Source: Nocardia carnea (GTDB lineage Bacteria > Actinomycetota > Actinomycetes > Mycobacteriales > Mycobacteriaceae). From it: a DNA stretch of 37,200 nt. The notes under the pieces are model-generated. The model did no database searches. It was given only the letters and a program-made list of their open reading frames with translations, and had not been told where the DNA came from. Below, piece by piece: positions 1-7,138 of the stretch (its first letter is position 1; every line of letters begins with the position of its first letter). The position numbers and the translations under genes were made by a program. Location of the stretch: positions 1 to 37,200 of the forward strand of contig NZ_JARWOV010000136.1 of the NCBI RefSeq assembly GCF_029868855.1, written 5' to 3'.

Positions 1-14
1 AAATCGCCCTTTCT

Positions 15-169
15 GGGTGGGGCCCGCCCCTGGTCTGGAGCGACGGAGCGGGGGAGCGAAGCGGAGGAGCGGAGGAGTGAAGACCAGGGGTCACGAGGGC
101 CCCACCCTCGAGCCGCGGAGCGGCTCCGAAATTACAGCCCGCCGCTTCACGGACGGTCTACTTCGAGAC
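15..169 (+). repeat. Dispersed structured repeat, family A, copy 1
   Basis: About 155 bp that recurs with roughly 7-8 substitutions at 18745-18899, in the same orientation relative to the downstream gene. It contains four inverted repeats: 15-20/24-29; a 10-bp pair CCCCTGGTCT (27-36) with AGACCAGGGG (81-90) enclosing a purine-rich stretch; CGAGGG (94-99) with CCCTCG (105-110); and GAGCCGC (110-116) with GCGGCTC (120-126). The purine stretch is Shine-Dalgarno-like and is followed by a GTG at 77-79. No stop codon interrupts the frame that leads into tilS. There is no transposase and no obvious target duplication. The function is unknown; a structured RNA, a REP/MITE-like element or a short mobile cassette are all possible. 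Confidence 0.85.
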
Positions 170-213
170 CACCTGTCAATAGGCACCCCACCCGCGCCAC
201 AGACGCCGACAAC

Positions 214-242
214 CCAGCGGAGGAGTGGAGGAGTGAAGAACG
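214..242 (+). repeat. Partial second copy of the family A purine core
   Basis: This stretch matches 60-87 with only a few differences (AGCGGAGGAG, then a GGAGGAGTGAAG-type core). It repeats the purine run followed by a GTG, here at 233-235, and that GTG is again in frame with TilS. It looks like a decayed or truncated duplication of the repeat core next to the full copy. Confidence 0.6.
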
Positions 243-268
243 AGTCTACGGGCCAGCCAGATTCCGCG

Positions 269-1285
269 ATGTTGGAGACGGCGCCGTGCCACAGGGCCCT
301 GACACGGTCGACTGCGCTACCCGAGACACCCGCGGTGCTGGCCCTGCGGCATGCCGTCCGGGACTGGCTGGCGCGGTTCCGGCCCGCAGAATCGACCGTG
401 GCTGTCGCCCTGTCGGGTGGGGCCGATTCGCTGGCCCTGACGGCCGCGGCGGTCGCCGAGGCGGCCGCGGTGGATGCGCTGGTCGTGGACCATCGGTTGC
501 AGGCCGGATCGGACGAGGTCGCGGCGACGGCGGCGGCCACCGCGCGAGCGCTGGGCTGCCGGTCGGCGCGGGTCCTGCCGGTCGAGGTGAACGGTCCCGG
601 TGGCATGGAGGCGGCCGCACGCTCCGCCCGCTACGGCGCGCTGGAACACGCGCGCGGCGAACTGCCGGTGCTGCTCGGTCATACGCTCGACGATCAAGCC
701 GAAACCGTGCTGCTCGGACTCGGCCGCGGTTCCGGGGCACGCTCGATCCAGGGGATGGCGCCCTTCGACAGTCCCTGGGGCCGGCCGCTGCTGGACGTCC
801 GGCGCGGGACCACCCGTCAGTTCTGCGCGGACCTCGGCCTGTCGCCCTATGAGGATCCACACAATCTGTCCCCGGAGTTCACCCGCGTCCGCCTGCGCAC
901 GGAAGTCCTGCCGCTGCTGGAGGATGTGCTCGGCGGTAGCGCGGCGGTCGCGCTGGCCCGGACCGCTGAACTGTTGCGCGAGGACAACAGCGCACTCGAC
1001 GGATTCGCTGCCGAACTGCTGGTCCGGGCGGAATCCGCGGGTCCGGGCCTGTCCTGCGCGGTACTCGCCGACGCCGCCGCGGCGGTGCGGCGCCGGACCG
1101 TGCGGGCCTGGCTGCTGACCTGCGGGGTGCGAGTGGTGACGGGAGCGCATCTGCGGGCGGTGGACGATCTTGTGGTGAACTGGCACGGGCAGGGCGGGGT
1201 CGCGGTGAGTGGTGGCGAGCGGGGGACCAGGTTGGTCGTCGTCCGTGAGCATGGCAGGCTGACACTTGCCCGCGCGACCGGGTGA
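269..1285 (+). CDS. tilS: tRNA(Ile)-lysidine synthase
   Basis: TilS uses ATP and lysine to convert C34 of tRNA-Ile(CAU) to lysidine, so that the tRNA reads AUA. The protein has the N-type ATP pyrophosphatase P-loop SGGADS at about residues 49-54, then the conserved HTLDDQAETVLLGLGRGSGA block and a DPHN...FTRVRLR stretch. The C-terminal part resembles mycobacterial TilS, which is about 320 residues long. The start is uncertain. ATG 269 gives 338 aa but has no clear ribosome site. GTG 335 gives 316 aa, closer to the family length. GTG 233 has a strong purine ribosome site supplied by repeat DNA. The frame stays open upstream through the whole repeat to position 17. hpt follows after 27 bp, as in mycobacteria, and the two are probably cotranscribed. 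Confidence 0.93.
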   Translation: MLETAPCHRALTRSTALPETPAVLALRHAVRDWLARFRPAESTVAVALSGGADSLALTAAAVAEAAAVDALVVDHRLQAGSDEVAATAAATARALGCRSARVLPVEVNGPGGMEAAARSARYGALEHARGELPVLLGHTLDDQAETVLLGLGRGSGARSIQGMAPFDSPWGRPLLDVRRGTTRQFCADLGLSPYEDPHNLSPEFTRVRLRTEVLPLLEDVLGGSAAVALARTAELLREDNSALDGFAAELLVRAESAGPGLSCAVLADAAAAVRRRTVRAWLLTCGVRVVTGAHLRAVDDLVVNWHGQGGVAVSGGERGTRLVVVREHGRLTLARATG

Positions 1286-1312
1286 GCCGAAACCGAAGGG
1301 AAACCAGCTGAC

Positions 1313-1876
1313 GTGTACGGGGACGATATCGCTTCGGTCCTGATCACCGAGGAACAAATCGAGGCCAAGGTCAGCGAGCTGGCCGAACTGATCTCCAAGC
1401 GGTACCCGGCCGATGCCCCGGAGGGGGATCTGCTGCTGGTGGGGGTACTCAAAGGCGCGATCTTCTTCATGACCGACCTTGCCAAGGCACTGCCCATCCC
1501 GACGCAGCTGGAGTTCATGGCCGTTTCGTCCTACGGTTCGTCGACCTCGTCCTCCGGCGTCGTGCGCATCATGAAGGACCTGGACAAGGACATCGCCGGC
1601 CGCAATGTGCTGATCGTCGAGGACATCATCGATTCGGGTCTGACGTTGTCCTGGTTGATGCGCAACCTCTCCACCCGCAATCCGGCCTCGCTCGAGGTGG
1701 TGACCCTGCTGCGTAAACCCGATGCGTTGCGCACCCAGGTCGAGGTGGCGAATGTGGGCTTCGACATCCCGAACGAATTCGTTGTGGGCTACGGCCTGGA
1801 CTACGCCGAGCGCTACCGTGACCTGCCCTATATCGGCACCCTGCATCCGCGGGTCTACGGCGGCGAAGCCGAGTGA
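1313..1876 (+). CDS. hpt: Hypoxanthine phosphoribosyltransferase
   Basis: This purine salvage enzyme converts hypoxanthine or guanine plus PRPP to IMP or GMP in the cytosol. The 187-aa protein carries the type I phosphoribosyltransferase PRPP loop [10 protein letters not shown] at about residues 102-111, an early LVGVLKGA loop and the C-terminal [13 protein letters not shown] segment typical of bacterial HPRT. The start is GTG 1313 with a GAAGGGA-type ribosome site about 12 bases upstream. It lies 27 bp behind tilS in the same direction, the order seen in many actinobacteria. The length matches the family and nothing appears damaged. Confidence 0.95.
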   Translation: MYGDDIASVLITEEQIEAKVSELAELISKRYPADAPEGDLLLVGVLKGAIFFMTDLAKALPIPTQLEFMAVSSYGSSTSSSGVVRIMKDLDKDIAGRNVLIVEDIIDSGLTLSWLMRNLSTRNPASLEVVTLLRKPDALRTQVEVANVGFDIPNEFVVGYGLDYAERYRDLPYIGTLHPRVYGGEAE

Positions 1877-1890
1877 ACACCTGACTACGG

Positions 1891-1935
1891 GCGGGGCGCA
1901 TCCAATGGTAGGAACACACCACCGGTGCGCCCCGC
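1891..1935. terminator. Inverted repeat after hpt, possible terminator
   Basis: A perfect 10-bp inverted repeat GCGGGGCGCA (1891-1900) / TGCGCCCCGC (1926-1935) with a 25-base loop begins 14 bases after the hpt stop. No T-run follows, so it may be an actinobacterial-type terminator or an mRNA 3' stem. A weaker GGTCGG/CCGACC pair lies just beyond it, at 1942-1969. Confidence 0.5.
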
Positions 1936-1993
1936 AGAACAGGTCGGGCCAGGAGCGAGCCCGCCGACCGAACGTGTCCGACGGCGGCGCCTG

Positions 1994-2036
1994 AGGGGCC
2001 GAACCCCGCGGCGCCGCAGGCGCCGCAAAACAAACA
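1994..2036. repeat. Short palindromic repeat, family B, copy 1
   Basis: Palindrome GCGGCGCC-gca-GGCGCCGC (2008-2026), preceded by GGGGCCGAACCCC and followed by the A-rich tail CAAAACAAACACAGA. The flank on one side resembles copy 3 (37083-37112), and the tail resembles copy 2 (18923-18956). It lies between the convergent hpt and lysR genes. Confidence 0.6.
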
Positions 2037-2040
2037 CAGA

Positions 2041-2925
2041 TCAGGCGGGGATGGCGGGCGGTTCCGCGAAACCTCCGGCGACGGCCCGCTGGCCGAATTC
2101 CAGAATGGTCGGCCGGGTGTCGTCGGCCCGCCAGGCCACCGCGAGCTCGCACGGTGCGATCCCGGTGAGGGGCCGTGCGGTGAGGCCGGGCCAGCGGTAC
2201 ATCGGTACGTTGTTCTCGGCCAGCATGCAAAGACCCAGCCCCAGTCCGACGGCTTCCAGCCGGTCTTCCGGGGTGGCTGCTTCCGCACCGATCTTCGCGG
2301 CGCGGCCGCTGCGGGCATCGTTACCGAGCCAGAAATCGCGGACCGCGCCGGCTTCGGCGGGTAGCGCGATGAACGGTTCGTCGATCAGATCGGCGAAGTC
2401 GATCATCTCTTGACCGGCTCGTGGATGGTTCTCCGGGAGCAGGACCCAGCGCCGCTCGGTGCGCAGTACCTGCCAGCGGTAACGGTTGGGGTCGGGCAGC
2501 GGGAGCCAGACCAGCGCCAGATCGGCCTGGCGGCCGGACAGACCGCTGGACGGATCGGTCCAGGAGGCCTGGTGCAGCGCGAGCCGGTGGCCGCTGGCGC
2601 TTTCCAGATCGCTGAGCAGGCCGCGGCCCAGGTTCGATTGCAGGCCGACGCGCAGTACTTCGCCCGCTTCCTGCAACGACCCGTTGGTGGTCTCCCAGAG
2701 TTCCAGGATCTTGCGGGCGCCGCCCAGCAGTTCCTTACCCGCAACCGTGAGTGCGACGCTGCGCTGGTTGCGATCGAACAGGACCACATCGAGCTGACGT
2801 TCCAGCTGCCGGATCTGACGCGACAGGGTCGGTTGAGCGATGTGCAGCCGCTGAGCGGCGTTGGTGAAGTGCAGTTCCTCGGCGACGGCGACGAAATACC
2901 GCAGATCGCGCAAATGCGGGTCCAT
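2041..2925 (-). CDS. LysR-family transcriptional regulator
   Basis: A 294-aa protein with the LysR winged helix-turn-helix at residues about 4-63: RDLRYFVAVAEELHFTNAAQ, then a recognition helix with the QPTLSRQIRQLE motif, and FDR. An effector-binding region with the LysR substrate fold fills the rest, including the typical late LGLGLCMLAEN segment. It probably binds DNA as a tetramer and responds to a small molecule that cannot be named from sequence. The start is ATG 2925 with AAGGTG just upstream. The next gene upstream on the same strand ends 428 bp away, so LysR appears monocistronic. A regulatory link to the aldehyde dehydrogenase-SDR operon is only a suggestion from proximity. Confidence 0.9.
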   Translation of the reverse strand: MDPHLRDLRYFVAVAEELHFTNAAQRLHIAQPTLSRQIRQLERQLDVVLFDRNQRSVALTVAGKELLGGARKILELWETTNGSLQEAGEVLRVGLQSNLGRGLLSDLESASGHRLALHQASWTDPSSGLSGRQADLALVWLPLPDPNRYRWQVLRTERRWVLLPENHPRAGQEMIDFADLIDEPFIALPAEAGAVRDFWLGNDARSGRAAKIGAEAATPEDRLEAVGLGLGLCMLAENNVPMYRWPGLTARPLTGIAPCELAVAWRADDTRPTILEFGQRAVAGGFAEPPAIPA

Positions 2926-3353
2926 AGCACCTTGCTATCAGAATCGTTGCTGAATTTCCAGCCCTAATTTGTTCGGAAGGTCCGCATAGTGGCCTCGAAA
3001 CAGTCGGCAGGTTTGTTAGTGACAGCTTATTCGGTGTCACGGTGATGTGCATCATCGGTTTCGCGCCGCACGGTCTGTGTGGCGGTCGCGGGCGATACGA
3101 CGTAAAACGCTGGGGCGTTTCCGGTGGTAGAGGTCTTCATGGAATATGCGGTGCCCACCTCGGGTGATGAAGTCGCGGGACTGTGTGGTGCCGACCGCGG
3201 AAACGGATTTCGCGCGGCCTCTACCTGACTATGCACGTCAAGTGATATTGATCACAATAGTGTTTCGATGCGCGTTGGATGGCGCGGACGACAGCGCCGC
3301 GGCCCGTCACCCGGCGGACCGCGCCGCGTCCCGGCCGATCGGAGATCGGCGTC
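2926..3353. other. 428-bp gap without a supported gene
   Basis: The gap separates lysR from the SDR gene and is less GC-rich in places than its neighbours. It contains a GTGA-N6-TCAC palindrome at 3242-3255. The only open frame wholly inside the gap, of 69 codons on the minus strand (3027-3236), lacks recognisable features. No RNA gene or clear promoter was identified. Confidence 0.5.
3241..3256. promoter_or_regulatory. CRP/GlxR-like palindrome
   Basis: GTGA-TATTGA-TCACA fits the core of the actinobacterial CRP/GlxR consensus TGTGA-N6-TCACA except for the first base. It lies about 316 bp upstream of the lysR start, in the gap behind the SDR gene. The target gene is therefore unclear, and chance occurrence is possible. 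Confidence 0.35.
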
Positions 3354-4187
3354 TCAGTCGTTGCGAATACGTTCCTCGTAGGCCTTGCGTTGCTCGGTGT
3401 CCACATCGTCGAGGAAGGTCTGCGCCGACCCCATCGAGCGACCCAGCGCGTCGCCCACCGACTGCGGCAGCAGGTTCACGAAAACCGACATGGCGCCCGC
3501 GGCTCGCGTAACCCGCGCCTTCGCCCTGGGTTTGGTGATGAGCCGGACCACCGCGGCGGCGATATCCTCCGGTTCGGCGGCGGGCAGGCCTTTGGGCGCG
3601 GCGACGCCGGACCCGAGTTCGGTCCTGGTCAGCGTCGGCAGTACGGAGGAGAATTCGACACCGGTACCGCGGTACTCCTCGCGCAAGGTATCGGTGAAAC
3701 CCAATACCGCATGCTTGGAGGCGTTATAGGTGGCCAGGCCCGGGATATGGGTCTCGCCGGCCAGCGAGGCGATATTGATGATGTGCCCGCGCCGGCGCCC
3801 GAGCATCCGGGCCAACGCGATCTTCGACCCGAGGATCACGCCGTAGACGTTGATGTCCAGGATCCGGCGGGTGATCTGATCGGACTCGTCGACCAGCCGC
3901 CCGGTGGGCATGATCCCCGCATTGTTGATCAGAACGTCGATCGGACCGAGCTCGCGTTCCACATCGTCGAGGAAGGTCTCGAACGACACCTGATCGGTGA
4001 CATCGAGCCGGCCGTAGTGGTCGAAATCGTAGTCGGTACCCGATTCCTTGACCGTTTTCTCGTCGATATCGCCGATCGCGATCTTCGCGCCCAGTTTCGC
4101 CAGCGCCACGGCGGTGGCCAGGCCGATCCCGCGTGCGCCGCCCGTGATCACGACAACCTTGCCGCGGATGGAATCACTCCTGGTCAT
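3354..4187 (-). CDS. Short-chain dehydrogenase/reductase
   Basis: A 277-aa classical SDR that should oxidise or reduce an alcohol/carbonyl substrate with NAD(P). It has the cofactor motif TGGARGIG at about residues 16-23, the NNAG motif in the middle, and the catalytic Ser...Tyr-x-x-x-Lys set (IASLAGE..., YNASK). A C-terminal extension carries an FVNLLPQSVGDALGR-type helix seen in SDRs of mycobacteria and nocardiae. The ATG start overlaps the stop of the upstream aldehyde dehydrogenase gene by four bases (4184-4187) and has an AGGGGG ribosome site inside that gene, so the two are translated as an operon. The pair could act in succession on an alcohol and an aldehyde. The substrate is unknown. 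Confidence 0.92.
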   Translation of the reverse strand: MTRSDSIRGKVVVITGGARGIGLATAVALAKLGAKIAIGDIDEKTVKESGTDYDFDHYGRLDVTDQVSFETFLDDVERELGPIDVLINNAGIMPTGRLVDESDQITRRILDINVYGVILGSKIALARMLGRRRGHIINIASLAGETHIPGLATYNASKHAVLGFTDTLREEYRGTGVEFSSVLPTLTRTELGSGVAAPKGLPAAEPEDIAAAVVRLITKPRAKARVTRAAGAMSVFVNLLPQSVGDALGRSMGSAQTFLDDVDTEQRKAYEERIRND

Positions 4188-5770
4188 TTGTCCCCCTTGA
4201 GGCGGAGCAGGGCGGGAAGGTCGATCCGGCGCATACCGCGCGCACCGGCCGCGCGCATGGCGCCCAGTCCGATCAGGATCTTGTTCAGGTCGTAGGGCAT
4301 CCAGGTCAGTTCGCGTTCCTGTGTCGGCAGCAGCGGCGTGGTGATCGCCTTGGCCTTGCAGTATTTGCGCACCCCCTGGGCGCCGCCCCAGCGGGCGCCG
4401 ACACCGGAATCTCCCCAGCCGCCCATCGGCAGTGCGAAGTTGAACAGATTCGCGAAAATATCGTTGATGTTGACTGCGCCGGCGTTCAACGCACGTGCGA
4501 CCCGTTCACCCCGGGCCTTGTCACCGGTCCACACCGAGGCGGACAGACCGTAGACCGAATCGTTGGCCAGCCGGATGGCCTCGGCCTCGTCGGCCACCTT
4601 CATCACCGGCAGGGTCGGCCCGAAGGTCTCCTCGGTGATGCAGGACATGCTGTGGTCGACATCGACCAGGACCGTCGGTTCGAAGAACGTGCCCTCGCCG
4701 GTCCGTTTACCGCCGGTCAGGATTCTCGCGCCCGCGGCGACTGCTTCCTCGACATGGCGGGACACGATAGCCACCTGGCTTTCGTTCGCCATCGCGCCGA
4801 CATCATTGCGCGGGATGCGATCGTCGCGACCCTGGCGCAGGGATTTGACGTTCGCAGTCAGTTTGACGACGAATTCGTCGTAGACCGGCGCCTCGACGTA
4901 GACCCGTTCCACCGATATGCAGACCTGGCCGGAATTGAACATGCCGCCGAACGCGATACCGTGCGCGGCGCGATCGAGATCGGCGTCGGCGAGCACGATC
5001 GCCGGATCCTTACCGCCCAGCTCCAGGCTGTAGGGAATCATGCGGGCGGCGCAGGCGGCGGCGATCCGGCGGCCGGTGGCGCTGGAGCCGGTGAACTGGA
5101 TGTAGTCGGCGTTGTCCACCACCGCCGCGCCGGTCGCGCCCGCTCCGGTGACGACGGAGAACACCGGGGGTGCGCCGACCTCGGACCAGCCACGGGCAAG
5201 TTCGAGGGCCGACAGCGGGGTGACCTCGGACGGTTTCAAGATCACTGCGGCCCCGGCCGCCAGCGCCGGGATCACATCGAGGATCGGCATGGCCAGCGGG
5301 AAATTCCACGGCGTGATCACCCCGACGACCGGATACGGTTCGAATACCGTGGTCAGCCGTTTCACCCGGGCGAGCGGGCTGTGCGGGGAAGGATGCTCAT
5401 CGGCCAGGAATTTGGGTGCGCGTCGCGCGTAGTAGCCGATCAGATCGCTGCCGAAGATCGGATCGATGAGGGCGTCCACCCGGGGCTTGCCGGTTTCGGA
5501 TTGGAGCACATCGGCGAGCGACTCGGTGTTGTCGATAATCCAGTCCTGCAGCTTCAACAGCCACTCTTTGCGCCCGTTCGCGCCGATGGCAGCCCATTCG
5601 CGCTGGTGCTCGCGTAGTTCGGCGATCCGCGCGGCGACCTGCTCGGCCGGAGTGTCGGGAACGCTGCCGACTGTTTCGCCGGTCGCGGGGTTGAGGACCC
5701 GGATATCCGCGTCCGGGGGCCGGCTCGTCGCGGGCTCGGTATCGGGTCGTTCCGATTCGGTATTGGTCAC
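4184..5770 (-). CDS. NAD(P)-dependent aldehyde dehydrogenase, succinate-semialdehyde type
   Basis: A 528-aa ALDH-superfamily enzyme that oxidises an aldehyde to its acid. The sequence shows the cofactor-binding region GVITPWNFPLAMP, FTGSSATGRRIA, the general-base Glu in LELGGKDPAIV and the nucleophilic Cys at about residue 284 in NSGQVCISVERV. The C-terminal ETFGPTLPV and GAVNINDI segments are present. The SGQVCISVERV form resembles GabD2-like actinobacterial enzymes, but the substrate is not certain. The first 30 residues are low in homology signal and rich in charged residues. The start is GTG 5770 with GGGAGA upstream. It is the first gene of a two-gene operon with the SDR. A TACTGT element lies upstream near the opposite-strand equivalent of 5820. 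Confidence 0.92.
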   Translation of the reverse strand: MTNTESERPDTEPATSRPPDADIRVLNPATGETVGSVPDTPAEQVAARIAELREHQREWAAIGANGRKEWLLKLQDWIIDNTESLADVLQSETGKPRVDALIDPIFGSDLIGYYARRAPKFLADEHPSPHSPLARVKRLTTVFEPYPVVGVITPWNFPLAMPILDVIPALAAGAAVILKPSEVTPLSALELARGWSEVGAPPVFSVVTGAGATGAAVVDNADYIQFTGSSATGRRIAAACAARMIPYSLELGGKDPAIVLADADLDRAAHGIAFGGMFNSGQVCISVERVYVEAPVYDEFVVKLTANVKSLRQGRDDRIPRNDVGAMANESQVAIVSRHVEEAVAAGARILTGGKRTGEGTFFEPTVLVDVDHSMSCITEETFGPTLPVMKVADEAEAIRLANDSVYGLSASVWTGDKARGERVARALNAGAVNINDIFANLFNFALPMGGWGDSGVGARWGGAQGVRKYCKAKAITTPLLPTQERELTWMPYDLNKILIGLGAMRAAGARGMRRIDLPALLRLKGDK

Positions 5771-5938
5771 TGCTGTTCTCCCACTGCGTCGTGCTGAACC
5801 GCTGGTGGCCGATCACAGTAGATCAGCGCACGGCACCGATCGTGACACAATTCATCGGTAACTGCCTCAGCATCTCACAGATGTGGGCAGCATGTCCGGG
5901 GTCACCGCGCCCGGTCGCGGCGTCCCGATAGTGAGTGG

Positions 5939-6193
5939 TTACAGATTTTCCCGAGCCAGCCGGCGCAGTGGCGGTTCGGTGGCGGGTGGGACTCGCCGGT
6001 CGGGTAACTCCGTCAACAGGGCGGTGGTCGCCTCGGCCACCGCGGCCACTGCCTTGTCCACCGCGGGTTTCGTCGCCGAACTCAGCCCGGACAGGCCACC
6101 GACCTTGCGCACATACTGCAGTGCGGCGGCGTAGATCTCCTCCTCGGTGGCGGCGGGTTCCAGACCTCGCAAGACGGTGATATTTCTACACAT
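5939..6193 (-). CDS. DUF2277 family protein
   Basis: A compact 84-aa protein. The N-terminal MCRNITVLRGLEP, with Cys2, and the EEIYAAALQYVRKVGG helix are the DUF2277 signature as I recall it. The rest is helical, and there is no signal peptide or membrane segment. The family function is not established. The ATG at 6193 is preceded on its own strand by TAATGT and then six bases, which fits a leaderless transcript. It is divergent from the DUF1266 gene, and the 102-bp interval between them holds a palindrome. Confidence 0.85.
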   Translation of the reverse strand: MCRNITVLRGLEPAATEEEIYAAALQYVRKVGGLSGLSSATKPAVDKAVAAVAEATTALLTELPDRRVPPATEPPLRRLARENL

Positions 6194-6199
6194 GAATGC

Positions 6200-6205
6200 A
6201 CATTA
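6200..6205 (-). promoter_or_regulatory. -10 element of the DUF2277 gene, leaderless
   Basis: On the minus strand TAATGT is followed by six bases and then the ATG at 6193. The TANNNT-N6-ATG layout places the transcription start at or next to the A of the start codon. No ribosome site is present. Confidence 0.55.
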
Positions 6206-6240
6206 GCGCCGGAACCAGCGCCATGACAGGACAAGCCGGA

Positions 6241-6256
6241 AATGTGAAAACACATT
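6241..6256. promoter_or_regulatory. Operator-like palindrome between divergent genes
   Basis: AATGTG-aaaa-CACATT is a perfect 6+6 bp inverted repeat, AT-rich against a GC-rich background. It lies midway between the two predicted leaderless promoters, about 28 bp upstream of the -10 box of the DUF1266 gene. A repressor or activator site shared by both promoters is plausible; the binding protein is unknown. Confidence 0.45.
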
Positions 6257-6283
6257 GACCGGACCGGCGTCGGACGAGCGTCC

Positions 6284-6289
6284 TACACT
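6284..6289 (+). promoter_or_regulatory. -10 element of the DUF1266 gene, leaderless
   Basis: TACACT followed by six bases and ATG 6296, with no ribosome site. A TTGACC occurs at 6255-6260, but its spacing of 23 is too long for a normal -35. Confidence 0.6.
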
Positions 6290-6295
6290 CACGGT

Positions 6296-7111
6296 ATGGC
6301 TGCTGCCGGATTGCCCACGCCGACCCCCTTCCCCTATCCGGAGCTCGACAAGCGCGAGGAAGACCATTGGTCCGGCGCGCAGATCGACGATGACCGCCTG
6401 CGGGCATTGTCGCTGGGCGCCTTCTACTCGGCGCGCTGGGACGCTTTCCACGACGCGCTGCTGCTCGGCCCCGAACGCGACCATCCGCTGGGTGACCGGC
6501 GCGAACTGGCCATCGACACCCTCACCGGAGCCTGGGGAATCACCGACGGTACCGAGGCCCGGGCCTCGATGGAGCAACTCCTCGAAGGTATGCACGCTCC
6601 GCTCTACGCCCTGGTCCACCCGCTGGTGACCGCATCGCTGAACGCCAGCGAACGGGACCGCTTCGGTGAGCGCGCCGACCGGCACCGTGCTTTCCTCCGG
6701 CAGGTCGCCTCGTTCCGCGGTATCGACAATTCCGAGGCCCTGGTCCGCGACTACGACATCTGGTCCCAAGCGATCAAAATCGGATTCACCGATCACCTGT
6801 CCCGGCCCTTGCCCGCCGATATCCACGCCTGGGATCTGGCGCGGGTGGTCGCGGTTGCCCGGATGGCCTATACGGCCGGCTATATCGAAGCGGATGTCGC
6901 CTGGGATTATCTCGCCCGCGCGCTCCCGCTGGCCCAGCGCAAATACCGCAACTGGCGCCAGTTCGGCGACGCCTATCTCACCGGCTGGACCTACTGGCAG
7001 GCCTGTGAAGACCTGGCCGAGCTCAAGGACGGCGGGGTGGACCGCCGCCTCGAATTGCTACGACTATGGCTACGCCCTACCAGCCCTTGGCGTCGTATAG
7101 ACCTGGTGTAG
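6296..7111 (+). CDS. DUF1266 domain-containing protein
   Basis: A 271-aa soluble protein. The C-terminal half has the DUF1266 pattern: a WDLARVVAVARMAYTAGYI core, AWDYLARALPLAQRKYRNW, then YLTGWTYWQ. It ends in the SPWRRI motif common to the family, so the C-terminus looks intact. The N-terminal 100 residues hold a Trp/Asp-rich segment with WSGAQIDDDRLRALSLGAFYSARWDAF split over two helices. No enzyme motif or membrane segment was seen. The family function is unknown. The start is ATG 6296, chosen because of the leaderless -10 box. The gene is convergent with the NmrA-like gene, with only 27 bp between them. Confidence 0.85.
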   Translation: MAAAGLPTPTPFPYPELDKREEDHWSGAQIDDDRLRALSLGAFYSARWDAFHDALLLGPERDHPLGDRRELAIDTLTGAWGITDGTEARASMEQLLEGMHAPLYALVHPLVTASLNASERDRFGERADRHRAFLRQVASFRGIDNSEALVRDYDIWSQAIKIGFTDHLSRPLPADIHAWDLARVVAVARMAYTAGYIEADVAWDYLARALPLAQRKYRNWRQFGDAYLTGWTYWQACEDLAELKDGGVDRRLELLRLWLRPTSPWRRIDLV

Positions 7112-7138
7112 TCCGGTAGTACGCCGGGCTCCGGGCCT

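Noticed and set aside
3027..3236. A 69-codon minus-strand frame in the lysR-SDR gap
   Set aside because: There is no ribosome site, no family resemblance and no coding bias obvious to the eye. It is retained only as part of the described gap.
6255..6260. TTGACC as a -35 box for the DUF1266 gene
   Set aside because: The spacer to the -10 box is 23 bp, well outside the usual 16-19.
6666..7100. Possible frameshift at the end of the DUF1266 gene
   Set aside because: An alternate frame is open there, but the main frame ends in the SPWRRI motif typical of the family, so no frameshift is needed.
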